Source: Brachypodium distachyon (Eukaryota > Streptophyta > Magnoliopsida > Poales > Poaceae). Taken from it: 64,000 nucleotides of DNA. Location: the NCBI RefSeq assembly GCF_000005505.3, contig NC_016135.3, positions 17,578,613 through 17,642,612 on the forward strand. The letters run 5' to 3'. The position numbers were made by a program, and so were the translations under genes. Positions 45,039-55,115 of this stretch are shown here, piece after piece. Within the stretch, counting starts at the first letter, position 1; every line of letters starts with the position of its first letter. The notes beneath the pieces are model-generated. The model did not search any database, was not told the DNA's origin, and saw only the letters and a list, made by a program, of their open reading frames with translations.

Positions 45039-47969
45039 ATGACACTTTGGGATAGGCAAAGAAACGTCTTGGCCAGAGTGAGAAGGGCAAAGAACAGGCT
45101 CTATATCTTGAACATTCAGCCGAGGGAGCCCGTTTGCTTGATGTCAACCAAAGATGAAGCATGGCTGTGGCACAAGAGGTACGGGCATGTCAACTTTCAT
45201 GCACTGCGCAGCATGGCGAAGGAGGGGATAGTTGAGGGCTTGCCATTCCTTGATCAGCTCGAACAGGTGTGCGATGGGTGCATGATTGGCAAGCAGCGCC
45301 GGCACTCATTTCCTGCCGCAGCAAGCTGGCGCGCCACAGAGCGGCTACAGCTCGTACATGCGGACCTGTGTGGTCCGATTAACCCTGCAACATACGGAGG
45401 CAAGAGGTACTTTCTCCTTATGGTTGATGACTATTCACGTTACATGTGGATTGTACTGTTGCGTAGCAAAGATGAGGCATTCGATGCAGTGAAGAGAGTA
45501 CAAGCTGTAGCTGAGGCGGAGTGTGAGCTGAAACTGAAAGCAATCCGCACAGATAGAGGAGGTGAATTCACCTCTAATGATTTCTCAAGCTACTGTGACA
45601 GTAAGGGCATCAAGCACTACCTGACGGCGCCATATTCCCCACAGCAAAACGGTGTTGCGGAGTGCAGGAACCAAACGGTGGTGGGCATGGCGAGGAGCCT
45701 GCTCAAGAGCATGGGGGTGCCGGCAAGGTTGTGGGGTGAGGCTGTAGCTACTGCAGTCTACTTGCAGAACCGGTCACCGACCAAGAGGGTGGCTGGCGTC
45801 ACACCCTACGAAGCCTGGCATCTGAAGAAACCCAGTGTGCATCACCTGAGGACTTTTGGTTGTGTGGGGCATGTCAAGCAGGTTGGTCCTGGCATAACCA
45901 AGTTGTCAGACAGAAGTAAGAAGATGACATTCATTGGGTATGAGGCAGGATCGAAAGTCTATCGTATGTTTGATCCGGCAACAAAGAAGCTGGTTGTATC
46001 CTGCGATGTTGCGTTTGAAGAAGACAGGAAATGGTGTTGGGAGAAGGAATAGCTCGACTGAATCTGAAGCATTCACAGTACAGTGGCCAGCAATTCAGGT
46101 TCAGTCAAGGTCTGCTGAAGTTCCTGCCGCGGCAGGAAATTCTGCCGCAGATTCTGCCGCGGCAGAAATCCCAACACAGATTCCTGCCGCGACAGAACAG
46201 CGGCAGGCAACTCCATCGCCACCTGCGCAGGTGGCAAGATCCCTCGCTGGTGATTTCTCTGCCGCGGCAGCCACGACGGCAGCGCCAGAGAATCCCAGTG
46301 ATACACCTTGCGGGTCAAGTGGTCCGGTTGGGCCACAGGGGAAACGAAGTCTGGACAATATTCTTGATGATTGTTCAGAGGTGGAGTTGGAATATTCAGG
46401 GCTGTGCTTGCTTGGGTTAGAAGAGCCGGTGAGTTACAGTGAAGCTCTGAAAGAACATTGCTGGCTCAAAGCAATGAAGGAGGAGATGTCCTCCATCAAA
46501 GGCAACAAAACTTGGGAGTTGTGTGATCTTCCAAAGGGGCAAAAATCAATCGGTCTCAAGTGGGTCTATAAGCTGAAAAAGGACTCCACAGGTGCTGTGG
46601 TGAGGCACAAAGCGAGGCTCGTTGCTAAAGGCTATGTGCAGCGGCAAGGGATCGATTTTGATGAAGTGTATGCTCCAGTCGCCAGAATTGAATCAGTTCG
46701 GCTGATGATAGCACTTGCAGCTCAGGAAGGGTGGAAGCTCCACTCACATGGATGTCAAGTCAGCATTTCTCAATGGGGAATTATCTGAAGAAGTGTATGT
46801 TGTACAGCCACCTGGGTTTGAAGTGAAAGGGAAAGAGAACAAGGTCATGAAACTGCACAAAGCTTTGTATGGGCTGCGGCAGGCACCAAGAGCTTGGAAT
46901 GCCAAGTTAGATCAAACACTCGCAGCTTTAAAGTTTGAGAAATGTCCTTCTGAAAGTGCCATTTACAGGGAGAGGAAAGGGGACAGCTTGCTAGTTGTGG
47001 GTGTGTATGTAGATGACCTTGTGATAACAGGAGACAAAGCATCTGACATAGATCAGTTCAAGAAGCAAATGAAGACCATGTTCAAGATGAGCGACCTTGG
47101 TCTCTTGAGCTACTATCTGGGGATAGAAGTGCACCAAACTGAACATGGTGTGGCTCTATGTCAGAGTGGGTATGCAAGTAAAATTCTTGACAAGCTCGGC
47201 ATGTCGGATTGCAACCCAACCCAGGCTCCAATGGAAGGAAAACTCAAATTGAGCAAAGCAAGTAAAAGTGCTGAAGTAGATGCAACTCAGTACAGAAGTC
47301 TTGTTGGGAGCCTGAGGTACTTAGTCCATACTCGACCTGATATTTGTTATGCAGTGGGCATTGTCAGTCGATTTATGGAGAGGCCTACCACTGAACATCT
47401 CGCTGCAGTGAAACATATTATGAGATATGTGAAAGGGACACTGAATTTGGGCTGTGTCTACAAGAAAGAAGGGGATGTTCATGTGGCAGGGGTATCGTGA
47501 CAGCGATATGGCAGGTGATATTGATGACCGTAAGAGTACTACGGGAGTAATCTTTTATCTGGGATCATCTCCAGTGAGCTGGGTATCTCAAAAGCAGAAA
47601 ATTGTTGCTCTTTCTTCATGTGAAGCTGAATTCATTGCTGCCACATCTGCTGCCTGCCAAGGTATTTGGCTATCGCGTCTCCTCGCAGAGCTGTTGGGGA
47701 GAGAACCGGAGAAGGTAGAGCTGAGGATTGACAATCAGTCAGCTATACAGTTGTGCAAAAATCCTGTCTTTCATGACAGGAGCAAGCATATAGAAACCCG
47801 GTTCCATTTTGTGAGAAACTGTGTGGAGGAAGGAAAGATCTCAGTGAATCATGTGAGCACTGAAGATCAGTTAGCTGACATCCTGACGAAGGCGCTTGGA
47901 CGGATCAAATTTCAGGAGATGAAGAGCAAGATCGGCATACAAGTTGCTGCACAGGTGCCGCATGGTTAA
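45039..47969 (+). pseudogene. copia integrase, reverse transcriptase and RNase H, frameshifted
   Basis: Integrase (45039-46052) shows the HHCC zinc domain (WHKRYGHVN, CDGCMIGKQ) and the D,D,E landmarks in HADLCGPI, RTDRGGEF and QQNGVAE. A variable linker and the RT start are in a second frame (about 46035-46745: KWVYKLKKDSTG, ARLVAKGY). The RT core is in a third (46745-47490) with the catalytic YVDD intact. RNase H (to 47969) is in a fourth segment: SCEAEFIAA, DNQSAIQL, KHIETRFHF. At least three frameshifts separate the blocks, so no full polyprotein can be made. Confidence 0.93.
46118..46275 (+). repeat. GCCGCGGC-containing palindromic repeats in the integrase-RT linker
   Basis: CTGCCGCGGCAG and close variants occur at least four times in about 160 bp, several embedded in longer palindromes such as TTCTGCCGCGGCAGAA. 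They encode Ala-rich linker sequence (SAAAEIP, SAAAATT). Confidence 0.8.
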
Positions 47970-47979
47970 GGGGGTGAAT
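47967..47979 (+). other. Polypurine tract
   Basis: TAAGGGGGTGAAT directly before the 3' LTR; it includes the stop of the RNase H frame. Confidence 0.88.
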
Positions 47980-48368
47980 TGTCACATTAACCAAGCCGCA
48001 CCAGAAGATTTCCTCCTTAAGCTTGATCGTTTTTCAGTTTAGATTATGCTGGTACGTGGGCCTGTCCCGCATCCACTCGTTTTCTGTTTTGCTTAGCAGA
48101 TAAGGCCAGAGGCGTGCTGAGTTCACACTGCGGTGACTAGTTCCTGACTACGCATGGTCACGTCCGTGGGACGGCACGGGAAAACCGGATCATGATGCAG
48201 CGTAATTGGCGAGTTAGTTGGAGATTGAATAAAAGGAAAGAAAGCCAGAAAAGACGCAAGGCATTACGCGTCGCAAACAACCTCTGAGTCTACGGTGTTC
48301 GCGTGTGTGCTCTGCTCGTCTCCATCTTGTCCACCTCGCCACTGTGAGTCTCCGGAGTTTTTCTGTCA
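47980..48368 (+). repeat. 3' LTR of the copia element
   Basis: 389 bp, TGTCACATTAACC to TTTTTCTGTCA, about 96-97% identical to the 5' LTR. Most differences are transitions. Confidence 0.93.
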
Positions 48369-48373
48369 GACAG

Positions 48374-50162
48374 GTGGGTTTGCTTACACATCATCATGTC
48401 ACAGCTTAATTAAGCATGAAACAGACTCCAAACCCTACATACACCGTGTGCGTTATAACCATACACACAGCACACACGATGTATGTCACAAACAAGTACC
48501 ATAACAATAACCCAAGCAAGTTCCATAGCCATGAATAAATAAATTAATAAAACACACAATGCATACTTTACAAATCTAATAAATGTCTAGGCATGAGAGA
48601 GAGAATTTTACAAACTTGGCATACAACTCCTATGCATGTATATGAACTACAGGAAACAGGACATGCACAAAAATTATCGAAGCCAAATCAAATTCTAATG
48701 AATTTGTCCTGATTTAGCACCGGTTTAAATCTAGTTTAAGTTATACCCATCGGATTGGGAATCCGATTCCACCAGCGGGTCACTAAGGTCAAAGGGAAAC
48801 TTTCTTAAGTTGGGGTTCAGCTCAGATGGTAGATGTAAGATGGAGATCATGGGCTATGTTAGTAATTGACACAATGACATTGATGTTGTAGGAGGTACGG
48901 TCATCGGATCGAGAATCTGTCTCCTGTTCTAGGCTACTGGAGATGAATATAATTGAGCGACATGAATGGAGTTTACAACAACTAGGTATAGGATGTGTAT
49001 GGCATGACCGTATCGGTCGCGATCGGCATGGATTTGAGAACACATGCCCAAAACAATTAATTGAACAGGAGGTCCTGTCTAGGACTTAGAACAGATATTG
49101 ATGAGTCTATGTGTAAAAGGAATTTGGACAGGACTCACCGAAGATGATGGAATCGTTCAGCGAAGGCAGCGGCTGAACTTGACGAGGATGAACGAAATTG
49201 GAGAGTTCTAGTTGACTATTCTCACTACAGGTCAGGGCGTAGGCTTCGCTGCATCTAGGTGCTGCTCCTGGCGCGAGGGTTCGGCTCATGGTGATCCAGT
49301 TCGCCAGAACCGGCCGAGGGGCGGTGCTGCGGCGGCATGGCTTCAGGATGACGAGGCCAACAACATCGGATGCATTGGAAACCTTGCCAAGAAGATAGAA
49401 GGGGATTATGTGAGTTCCCAGATAAGAGGATTTGCAGAACGGAGATACCTCGCGAGCACTCCTTCAAGAATGGCGGCGGCGGCCGGCAGGATAGACAATG
49501 ATTCCACGGGCTATACAATTGTTGTTTGGCAAAACTCTGAATAAGGGAACGAATGATAAGAGGAAGAGGCTCGAAGTGACGTGGTTGGATTTGTGTTTTC
49601 TGGGCTGAGGAAGGAGATCGGGAAACATTGGCTGTTTCGGTTTGGAGAGGAACGGTCGGGAGCGAGGGAATCGGAGGGGAATTCCAGGGCGACGGTGCCT
49701 TGGAACTGCAGAGCTGTGCTCGTGGAAGAAGAAAACGAGCAGGAGGAGAGGCGGCTTGCGGCTTGGTTGGGCAGTTGGGCTAGCTGCTCGGCCTGAAGTT
49801 GGGCCATGGAGAGAGATATGGGCCAGGGAAAGGAGACAGGAGGGCGATGGGCTAGAAAGGGAATTTCAGCCCAAAGTCTAAAAAGGAAAAAGGGACCTTT
49901 CCTTTTTCCAAATGAAATAAACTCCGATCAAACATCGAATCAACTCTGAAAGTTTCAGGGAATTCAAATGCGCAAATTTGAGTGTGAAGAATCCGAATAA
50001 AATACTAACGAACAAAGAGAGTAAGTGTAAATCGAGTTAAATTCTTATTGGTGTTAATTCAATTTAAATTCAAACAATCGTGAAATTTCCAATTAAGCTT
50101 TGATAAATCCAATGAAATTTTCAGTACTCAATTTTAGGAAAAAGATTTTTAAAAGCTCAAAA
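48374..50162. other. Non-coding body of the long LTR (right part)
   Basis: Continues the LTR interrupted at 43169. Short open frames (49212-49544, 49511-49807) lack domains. The end near 50.1 kb is AT-rich with AAATTT words. Confidence 0.5.
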
Positions 50163-50178
50163 AATTTAGTCTGTTACA

Positions 50179-50270
50179 CTCTCAACGATCATGTTGTGCA
50201 TGATCACACAGGCAGTCATGACCTCTCACATCTGATGTTTCGACCAGGTGAGAGCAGAGTACGGGACAAT
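50179..50270 (-). pseudogene. Inverted Harbinger remnant, nuclease segment upstream of the LTR split
   Basis: The minus strand encodes SALTWSK and then VMTACVIMHNMIVES, matching the nuclease at 39.06-39.14 kb. It continues across the LTR insertion into 40167. Upstream it is joined abruptly to LINE sequence at about 50270, so the rest of the transposase is missing. Confidence 0.88.
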
Positions 50271-50809
50271 GGCTTTCAACTCATCATCATCAAACGAAGC
50301 ATCAACGTTAATATTTACACAATCACTCGGCGGCTTTGTCCAGCCCTGCTTCCTGATGTTGAAACCAAAGCAAAGTTCTGCACCATAGCCTGGATAGAAA
50401 AGCAAGCCCGGTCGCACGCCATTGTAGGCTCCTTATGCATGAACTGTCTGGCGTCGCCACCACAGATGCCACACTGTCACAGCAATGGTTTCACAAAAAT
50501 GATCAACATGCACAGGGGATCTCAAAGGTGAACAAAGAAGGAATTCTAGTACCGCACTACTACAGAAAAGATCATTAGTAACGGTCGAAAAAGTGCATCA
50601 GTAACGGGCGTCCTGATGCGGTCGTTCTGCCCGTTACTAATGATGCCACCATCAGTGGCGGTTGACACCCCACGACCGACACTAATACATATTTCGCGAT
50701 TTTAAAAAAAAGCCGGCCACAAGCCGGCATATTTTGATCGTGGCCGAATAAAAATTCCAAATCAAATATTAAGCACCCCAAATCAGAGATTACAGCAGTA
50801 AAAATCACA

Positions 50810-51480
50810 AAAAAATAACGAAAAAAGATCCGAAGCTCTCCCTCGCCGGATTCAGCCACATCGCCCTCCATGGCAGCGGCGGCTCCTTGGTCGAGGCTGT
50901 GAACGCCGGATCCGTGCGGTCGAGGCAGGTCGGAGCCGGAACTTCCTCCTCGCGCGCGGTTCTTCGTTGGTGGCGACGACGTCTCCCTCCGGCTGCAGAG
51001 AGAGAGCATGAGAGAGAGAAAAGAGAGCCTGAGAGAGAGAGAACGAAGAGGGAGAGAGGGAACTTACCGATGGCTCGGCGACGCCCTCCTCGGCTCCAGC
51101 GGAGGCGGCTCGGGGGATCCGATGGCGCCGCTGTAGATGGCGGCGGGCGGTGGGGAGGAGGAGCCGCGGCGAGCTCGTGCAGAGGGCGACGACGCGGGCT
51201 CGCGCGGAGTGGCGGCTGGGCGAGCTTGCGCGCGGAGGCGGTGGGGCGGCACGGTGGCTCTCGCGGGCGCCGGTGGAGGAGATAGAGAGAGGGAGGCTCG
51301 CGGGAGGAGGGAGGAGAGAGCACAGGGGGATGCAGTGGGGGTGGCGGCGCAAAGGGAGAGAAAAGGAGAGGATGGATGGGTTAGGGTTATTAGGTCCTTT
51401 TATATAGAATGAAGGAGTGGGTTCTGTGCTTGGGCCCAAAATGGCTTGGCCCAACGGTCATAACAGAGAGCCCGCCACTG
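50810..51480 (-). other. Promoter-leader-like block inside the CACTA element
   Basis: On the minus strand TATATAAAAGGACC (51405-51392) is followed by AACCCTAACCC and a GC-rich, Ser/Pro/Arg-coding stretch with long overlapping open frames (to about 50850). This resembles the 5' end of a CACTA transposase transcript or a captured gene leader whose coding part has been deleted. No domain is recognised. Confidence 0.45.
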
Positions 51481-52079
51481 ATGGCCTGGAACATGATTTT
51501 GTTGTTGTAATTTTATGTTTCACATAATGTACAAATATTGAATATGACTAAATTGTTCTATATGTTTATAAATATGGTATAATTTGTGTGCAAATTGTAT
51601 AGGTGCTATCTTGAACCATATTCATATACTTGCTTCACAAAAAAAGCAATATTTGCATTTAGAAAATTCAATAAAAAATTAATAAAAAGTTGTTGAGCTC
51701 TTTTACAATGTTGTTTGACATGGAAATATGCACCTCTCTGCAAAAAATGAATGCACATCATGAATTATGGCATAGAAATGGTTGTGATTTTGATCATTTG
51801 GCTTGAAATTCATAAACATTCATACCTAATAAGCCATTTGGATTAAAACCAAAAGTTCAACTATGGGAACAAATTGTACTACACATGTCATTTTTGAAAT
51901 GTGACCATATGATATTATTATTCCACTACGTTAAGCAAGAAAAAAATAAGACTTCAGCAAAAAGAATCACATTTTTCTGATTTTTTATGAATTAGTTATG
52001 ATTTTTCAATCTTCAAAGGTCTTTCTGATTTTTTATGAATTAGTTATGATTTTTCAATCTTCAAAGGTCTCAGGGGGTC

Positions 52080-52560
52080 ATCAGTGGCGGGCCTGTATGT
52101 AAAGCCCGCCACTGATCTGTGCTTTTGTGATTTTTGCAATTTTTCATATTTAGCCATTAGTGGCGGGTTTTCCGTGACCGTCACTAATGACGGTTCATCA
52201 GTGACGAGCGTGGTGCGCCCGCCATTGATAAGGGATTAGGAGTAACGGTTGTTTTGCGCCTATCACTGATGAGGGTTCATCAGTGACGGGCGTGGTGCGC
52301 CCGCCACTGATAAGGGATTAGCAGTAACGGTTGTTTTGCGCCTATCACTGATGAGGATTCATCAGTGACGGGCGTGGTACGCCCGCCACTGATGAGGGAT
52401 TATCAGTAACGGTTGTTTTGCGCCCGTCACTGATGAGAGTTCATCAGTGACGGGCTTGGTGCGCCTGCCATTGATGAGGGGTCATCAGTGACGGGCGTGA
52501 TGTGCCCGTGACTGATGAGATTCATCAGTGATGGACAGGGAAGGCCCGTTACTAATGATC
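52080..52560. repeat. CACTA subterminal repeat array
   Basis: About eight near-copies of a 30-35 bp palindromic unit built on ATCAGTGACGGGCGTGGTGC and its complement GCCCGCCACTGATGAGG. Four form a clear array with a period of about 60 bp (52196, 52266, 52357, 52442 region). The opposite end (50.57-50.69 kb) has fewer. Confidence 0.88.
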
Positions 52561-53562
52561 CGTCACTTATATCATGTTTTGTAATAGTGCCGCCGGACCC
52601 ACCCGGTCCGTCATGCATGCCTCCTCGATATTTGCACTACTCATATCGAGCAACTTCCAGATCTCTTTTGCCCGGTAGCATTGAAACAAAATATGCTTAA
52701 TATCTTCCTGGCCAATGTTACATTGTGGGCATTGGGGATTGACCTTGACATCCCGATCAGCTAACACAACATGAAAGGGCATTGCACCGTGAAGCGTTTT
52801 CCAAAGAAATTTTTTAACTTTTACCGGGACATGCAAGGACCAAATCTTGCGCCAAATTGGATGTTCGCCCACTGGGCGTCTCCCTCCTTGGCCATGCTTG
52901 CGACGCTCAAACTAACGATGCCACTCTGCACGGTACGCGGACCTAACGGAGAAAGTATTAGTCTTGGTAAGTTCCCATGCAACAAAATCCTCCCAATCAT
53001 TTGCAGGAAGTGGAACTGCCAAGAGTAAATTTTACTTCTTGTGGAGCACTTTGTGCAAAGTTGCTTAACAAATATGCAAAGTTGCTTAACAAATATGTTT
53101 GTCTCATGTCGTGACCATATATGTAATCTCTATAAAGGGTGTGCCTATTGAAATATATGGTTTGCTTTAAAAAAAACACCTGACATCACCTTTGGTTCAC
53201 ACGATCAACCAAGAACTGAAAACAATCTGATTTATCAGCTCCCACCATAGCCGGCAGACCAAGGTACTTGTCTGATAAAGCTTCAGTCATGATATTCAGG
53301 ATGTTACAAACACTCCGTTCTATCCACTGCAGTATTTGGACTTGAAAAACGCTAAATTTTTCCAATGACAAGTTGTCCAGACGCTGCACAATACGTGTCC
53401 AGATACTCCTTAGACATTCATCATTATTCGTATCAGCTTTCATGAGAATTAACGAGTCAGGCAAATAAAAGATTACTAACAGCCGGCACTTCCTTGCACA
53501 CCGGAACACCCTGAAGTGTACCGTTATTTTCAGCTTCCAAAAGTAGTGCCGACAATCCCTCA

Positions 53563-54055
53563 TCCCTAATAATAAAAACAGTAAGGTTTCCTTCGTCGTC
53601 GTCCGCCGTGCATCAATTTTCGTGCCTGTCCTGATTTTCCGTGTCTCCTTACACTCCATCGAATCTTTCTTTTCCTATTTCCACAGCACTGCCTTTCCGG
53701 GCCGTCACCGCCGACTCAGCTGCCCGCGCAGCACCTCCCTGCAATGATACGCGTCGGCGCCGGATTAGATTCCTGTGGAAGAGACGAGTAAAGGGGTCCA
53801 GGGCTGACCAGCGCTATCCACCCCCGCGCAGTTCCTCATGCACTGCGCCACCGCGTGTTCCGTGACCTTCTTCTGACGTCAGTCACGGCCGGCGGGCGGC
53901 GTGGACTGGGTGCCATGTCCGTGGCCGCGGCTGCTAGCATCGACCCCGAGAACATTTTGATTGAATGTCCAATTATATTATTATGTTTTGTATAGATATG
54001 AATTTTCGCGTGCACATGTTTAAGAGGCCGTGACAACGCACGGACAGTGTACTAG
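53563..54055 (+). mobile_element. Small non-autonomous Helitron (493 bp)
   Basis: The 5' end is TCCCTAATAATAAAAAC preceded by A. The 3' end has the hairpin CCGTGACAACGCACGG, then ACAGTGTACTAG followed by T. Joining the flanking A and T restores the LINE frame exactly (minus strand FLSC|NEGLSALLL), as expected for Helitron insertion at an AT dinucleotide without target duplication. It has no coding capacity. Confidence 0.9.
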
Positions 54056-54650
54056 TTACATGATAAGAAAAGATAGGGTGATAAAGGATCCCCTATCGGA
54101 CCCCACGAGACAGGGCGAGCAAGTCAGTTTCCGAAGCATTGAATCTCACTCGGTATAAAACCGAGGTGACGCACGACATAACCAGTTGAACCCATCCACG
54201 ATCAAAGCCCAACTTCAACGACACACCTGGGAACATGGGCGGAGCCAGCCCGCTCCGAGAGCCAGGGCAAAACATACATGGATTAGTATAATAGCTGCAT
54301 ATTCGCCTTCAGATAATCATAGTAATTAGCATAAAAAGTTCTGTCGAGTACGGGCAGTTGCCTGGGTCGCCGGGCAGAGCCAGCCACTGCCTGGGAAGAA
54401 GGGCCATTTGACCCGATTGTACGCCTTGTGCATATCAAGCTTCACTGCACACAGCATCTTTCCCTTGCTTCTTCTTCTTTATGGTATGGAAGCATTCATA
54501 AGCAACAAGGATGTTATCCGTAATCAACCTTCTGGGACGAAAGCACTCTGAGATTGGCTAACAATTTCAGGAAGCAAGTTCTTAAGTCGGCCAGTGATCA
54601 GCTTCGAAAGCACTCTTGAGTGGCCCGTCTAGTTTCTATCTTCTTCTGTT

Positions 54651-55115
54651 TTGAGAGGGTATAGTTTCTGAGCTCTCCCCGGCCGGCCTGGCCCACGGGG
54701 ATTGGGCCACCGTAAACCCGGCTGAGTGGGCCTAACCAAACGAGGCCTTATTATGCCGGTACTGGCGGAAGGCTTATTATTCCATATGTGCGGGGAATAG
54801 CCCAAAACCTGCGCCTCTCTCGGTGGCAGGACCGATCCGAGTGCTTCGGTGGGTCTGGACTACGGATCTACTAAGCCGGGCCGGGCTGTGCGTGAGACAG
54901 AATATAAGTACCCCACCCCGCACCCCGTTTCGTTGAAACCCTAGCCTAGGACAAGCCAGCGTCGGCGGCAGCGGCTACACCAGCGAAAAACAGAGAGCGG
55001 CGGCGAGTGGTGGCGGGGTGAAAGGCGAGGTGAGGGCGTCTCGTGAGACGGAGATGGTCGGGGAATCCTGCAAAGTTTGTGGAAGGGGATCGAGATTGGC
55101 GGTTCCAGGAAGGAG
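54651..55115 (+). promoter_or_regulatory. Promoter and leader of DUF6598 gene B
   Basis: GCCGGGCCGGGCTG (54873-54886) and GAAACCCTAGCC (about 54.94 kb) match the upstream region of gene A. AGAATATAAGTACCCC at about 54.9 kb is the TATA candidate, giving a leader of about 185 nt. Confidence 0.45.

Larger units (their letters stand above)
43170..48368 (+). mobile_element. Complete but decayed Ty1/copia retrotransposon
   Basis: 5,199 bp with GACAG target duplications (43165-43169 and 48369-48373), two LTRs, a tRNA-Met type primer site, a polypurine tract, and gag-protease-integrase-RT-RNase H in copia order. Stops and frameshifts disable the polyprotein. By eye the LTRs differ at about 13 sites plus one 8-bp indel over 389 bp (about 3.3%). 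The element is nested in the long LTR, so it inserted after it. Confidence 0.95.
40168..50178 (-). mobile_element. Long LTR insertion (probable solo LTR) containing a copia element
   Basis: 5-bp target duplications CTCTC flank it (40163-40167 and 50179-50183). On the minus strand it starts TGTAACAGACTAAATTT and ends GGGTTCCCACA. Removing the nested copia element (43170-48368) and its duplicated target leaves about 4.8 kb with no coding capacity and no internal LTR pair seen. This fits a very long solo LTR such as those of grass LARD elements. It splits the inverted Harbinger remnant exactly within an ESE codon run. Confidence 0.75.
50555..52589. mobile_element. Non-autonomous CACTA (En/Spm-type) transposon
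   Basis: 2,035 bp with CCG target duplications (50552-50554, 52590-52592). The left end reads CACTACTACAGAAAAGATCA; the right end read inward is CACTATTACAAAACATGATA. Subterminal regions contain many copies of AGTAACGG/CAGTGACGGGC motifs in both orientations, the presumed transposase binding sites. The interior holds a GC-rich leader-like block but no transposase. Excision of the element plus one CCG restores an open LINE frame across the site. Confidence 0.95.
50271..54650 (-). mobile_element. LINE ORF2 remnant, interrupted by CACTA and Helitron insertions
   Basis: Read on the minus strand from 54.64 kb. The RT fingers/palm come first (QSAFVPGRLITDN, KLDMHKAYNRVKW at about 54.43-54.59 kb; GFDRGWVQLVMSCVTSV at about 54.2 kb; DPLSPYLFLSC at 54.07 kb). 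The active-site region follows (DSLILMKADTNN at about 53.44 kb, preceded by a damaged FADD), then SDKYLGLPAMVG. The segment to 53.03 kb is deleted or replaced. Then come the zinc-binding domain (FLWKTLHGAMPFHVVLADRD, CPQCNIGQEDIKHILFQC) and the RNase H start (VNINVDASF at about 50.29 kb). The small inserted or rearranged stretches near 54.28-54.42 and 53.02-53.19 kb are unexplained. Multiple frameshifts and stops make it inactive. Confidence 0.88.

Noticed and set aside
50852..51454. 200-codon Ser/Pro/Arg frame within the CACTA element
   Set aside because: Low-complexity leader-type sequence with several equivalent overlapping frames; described as a leader-like block instead.
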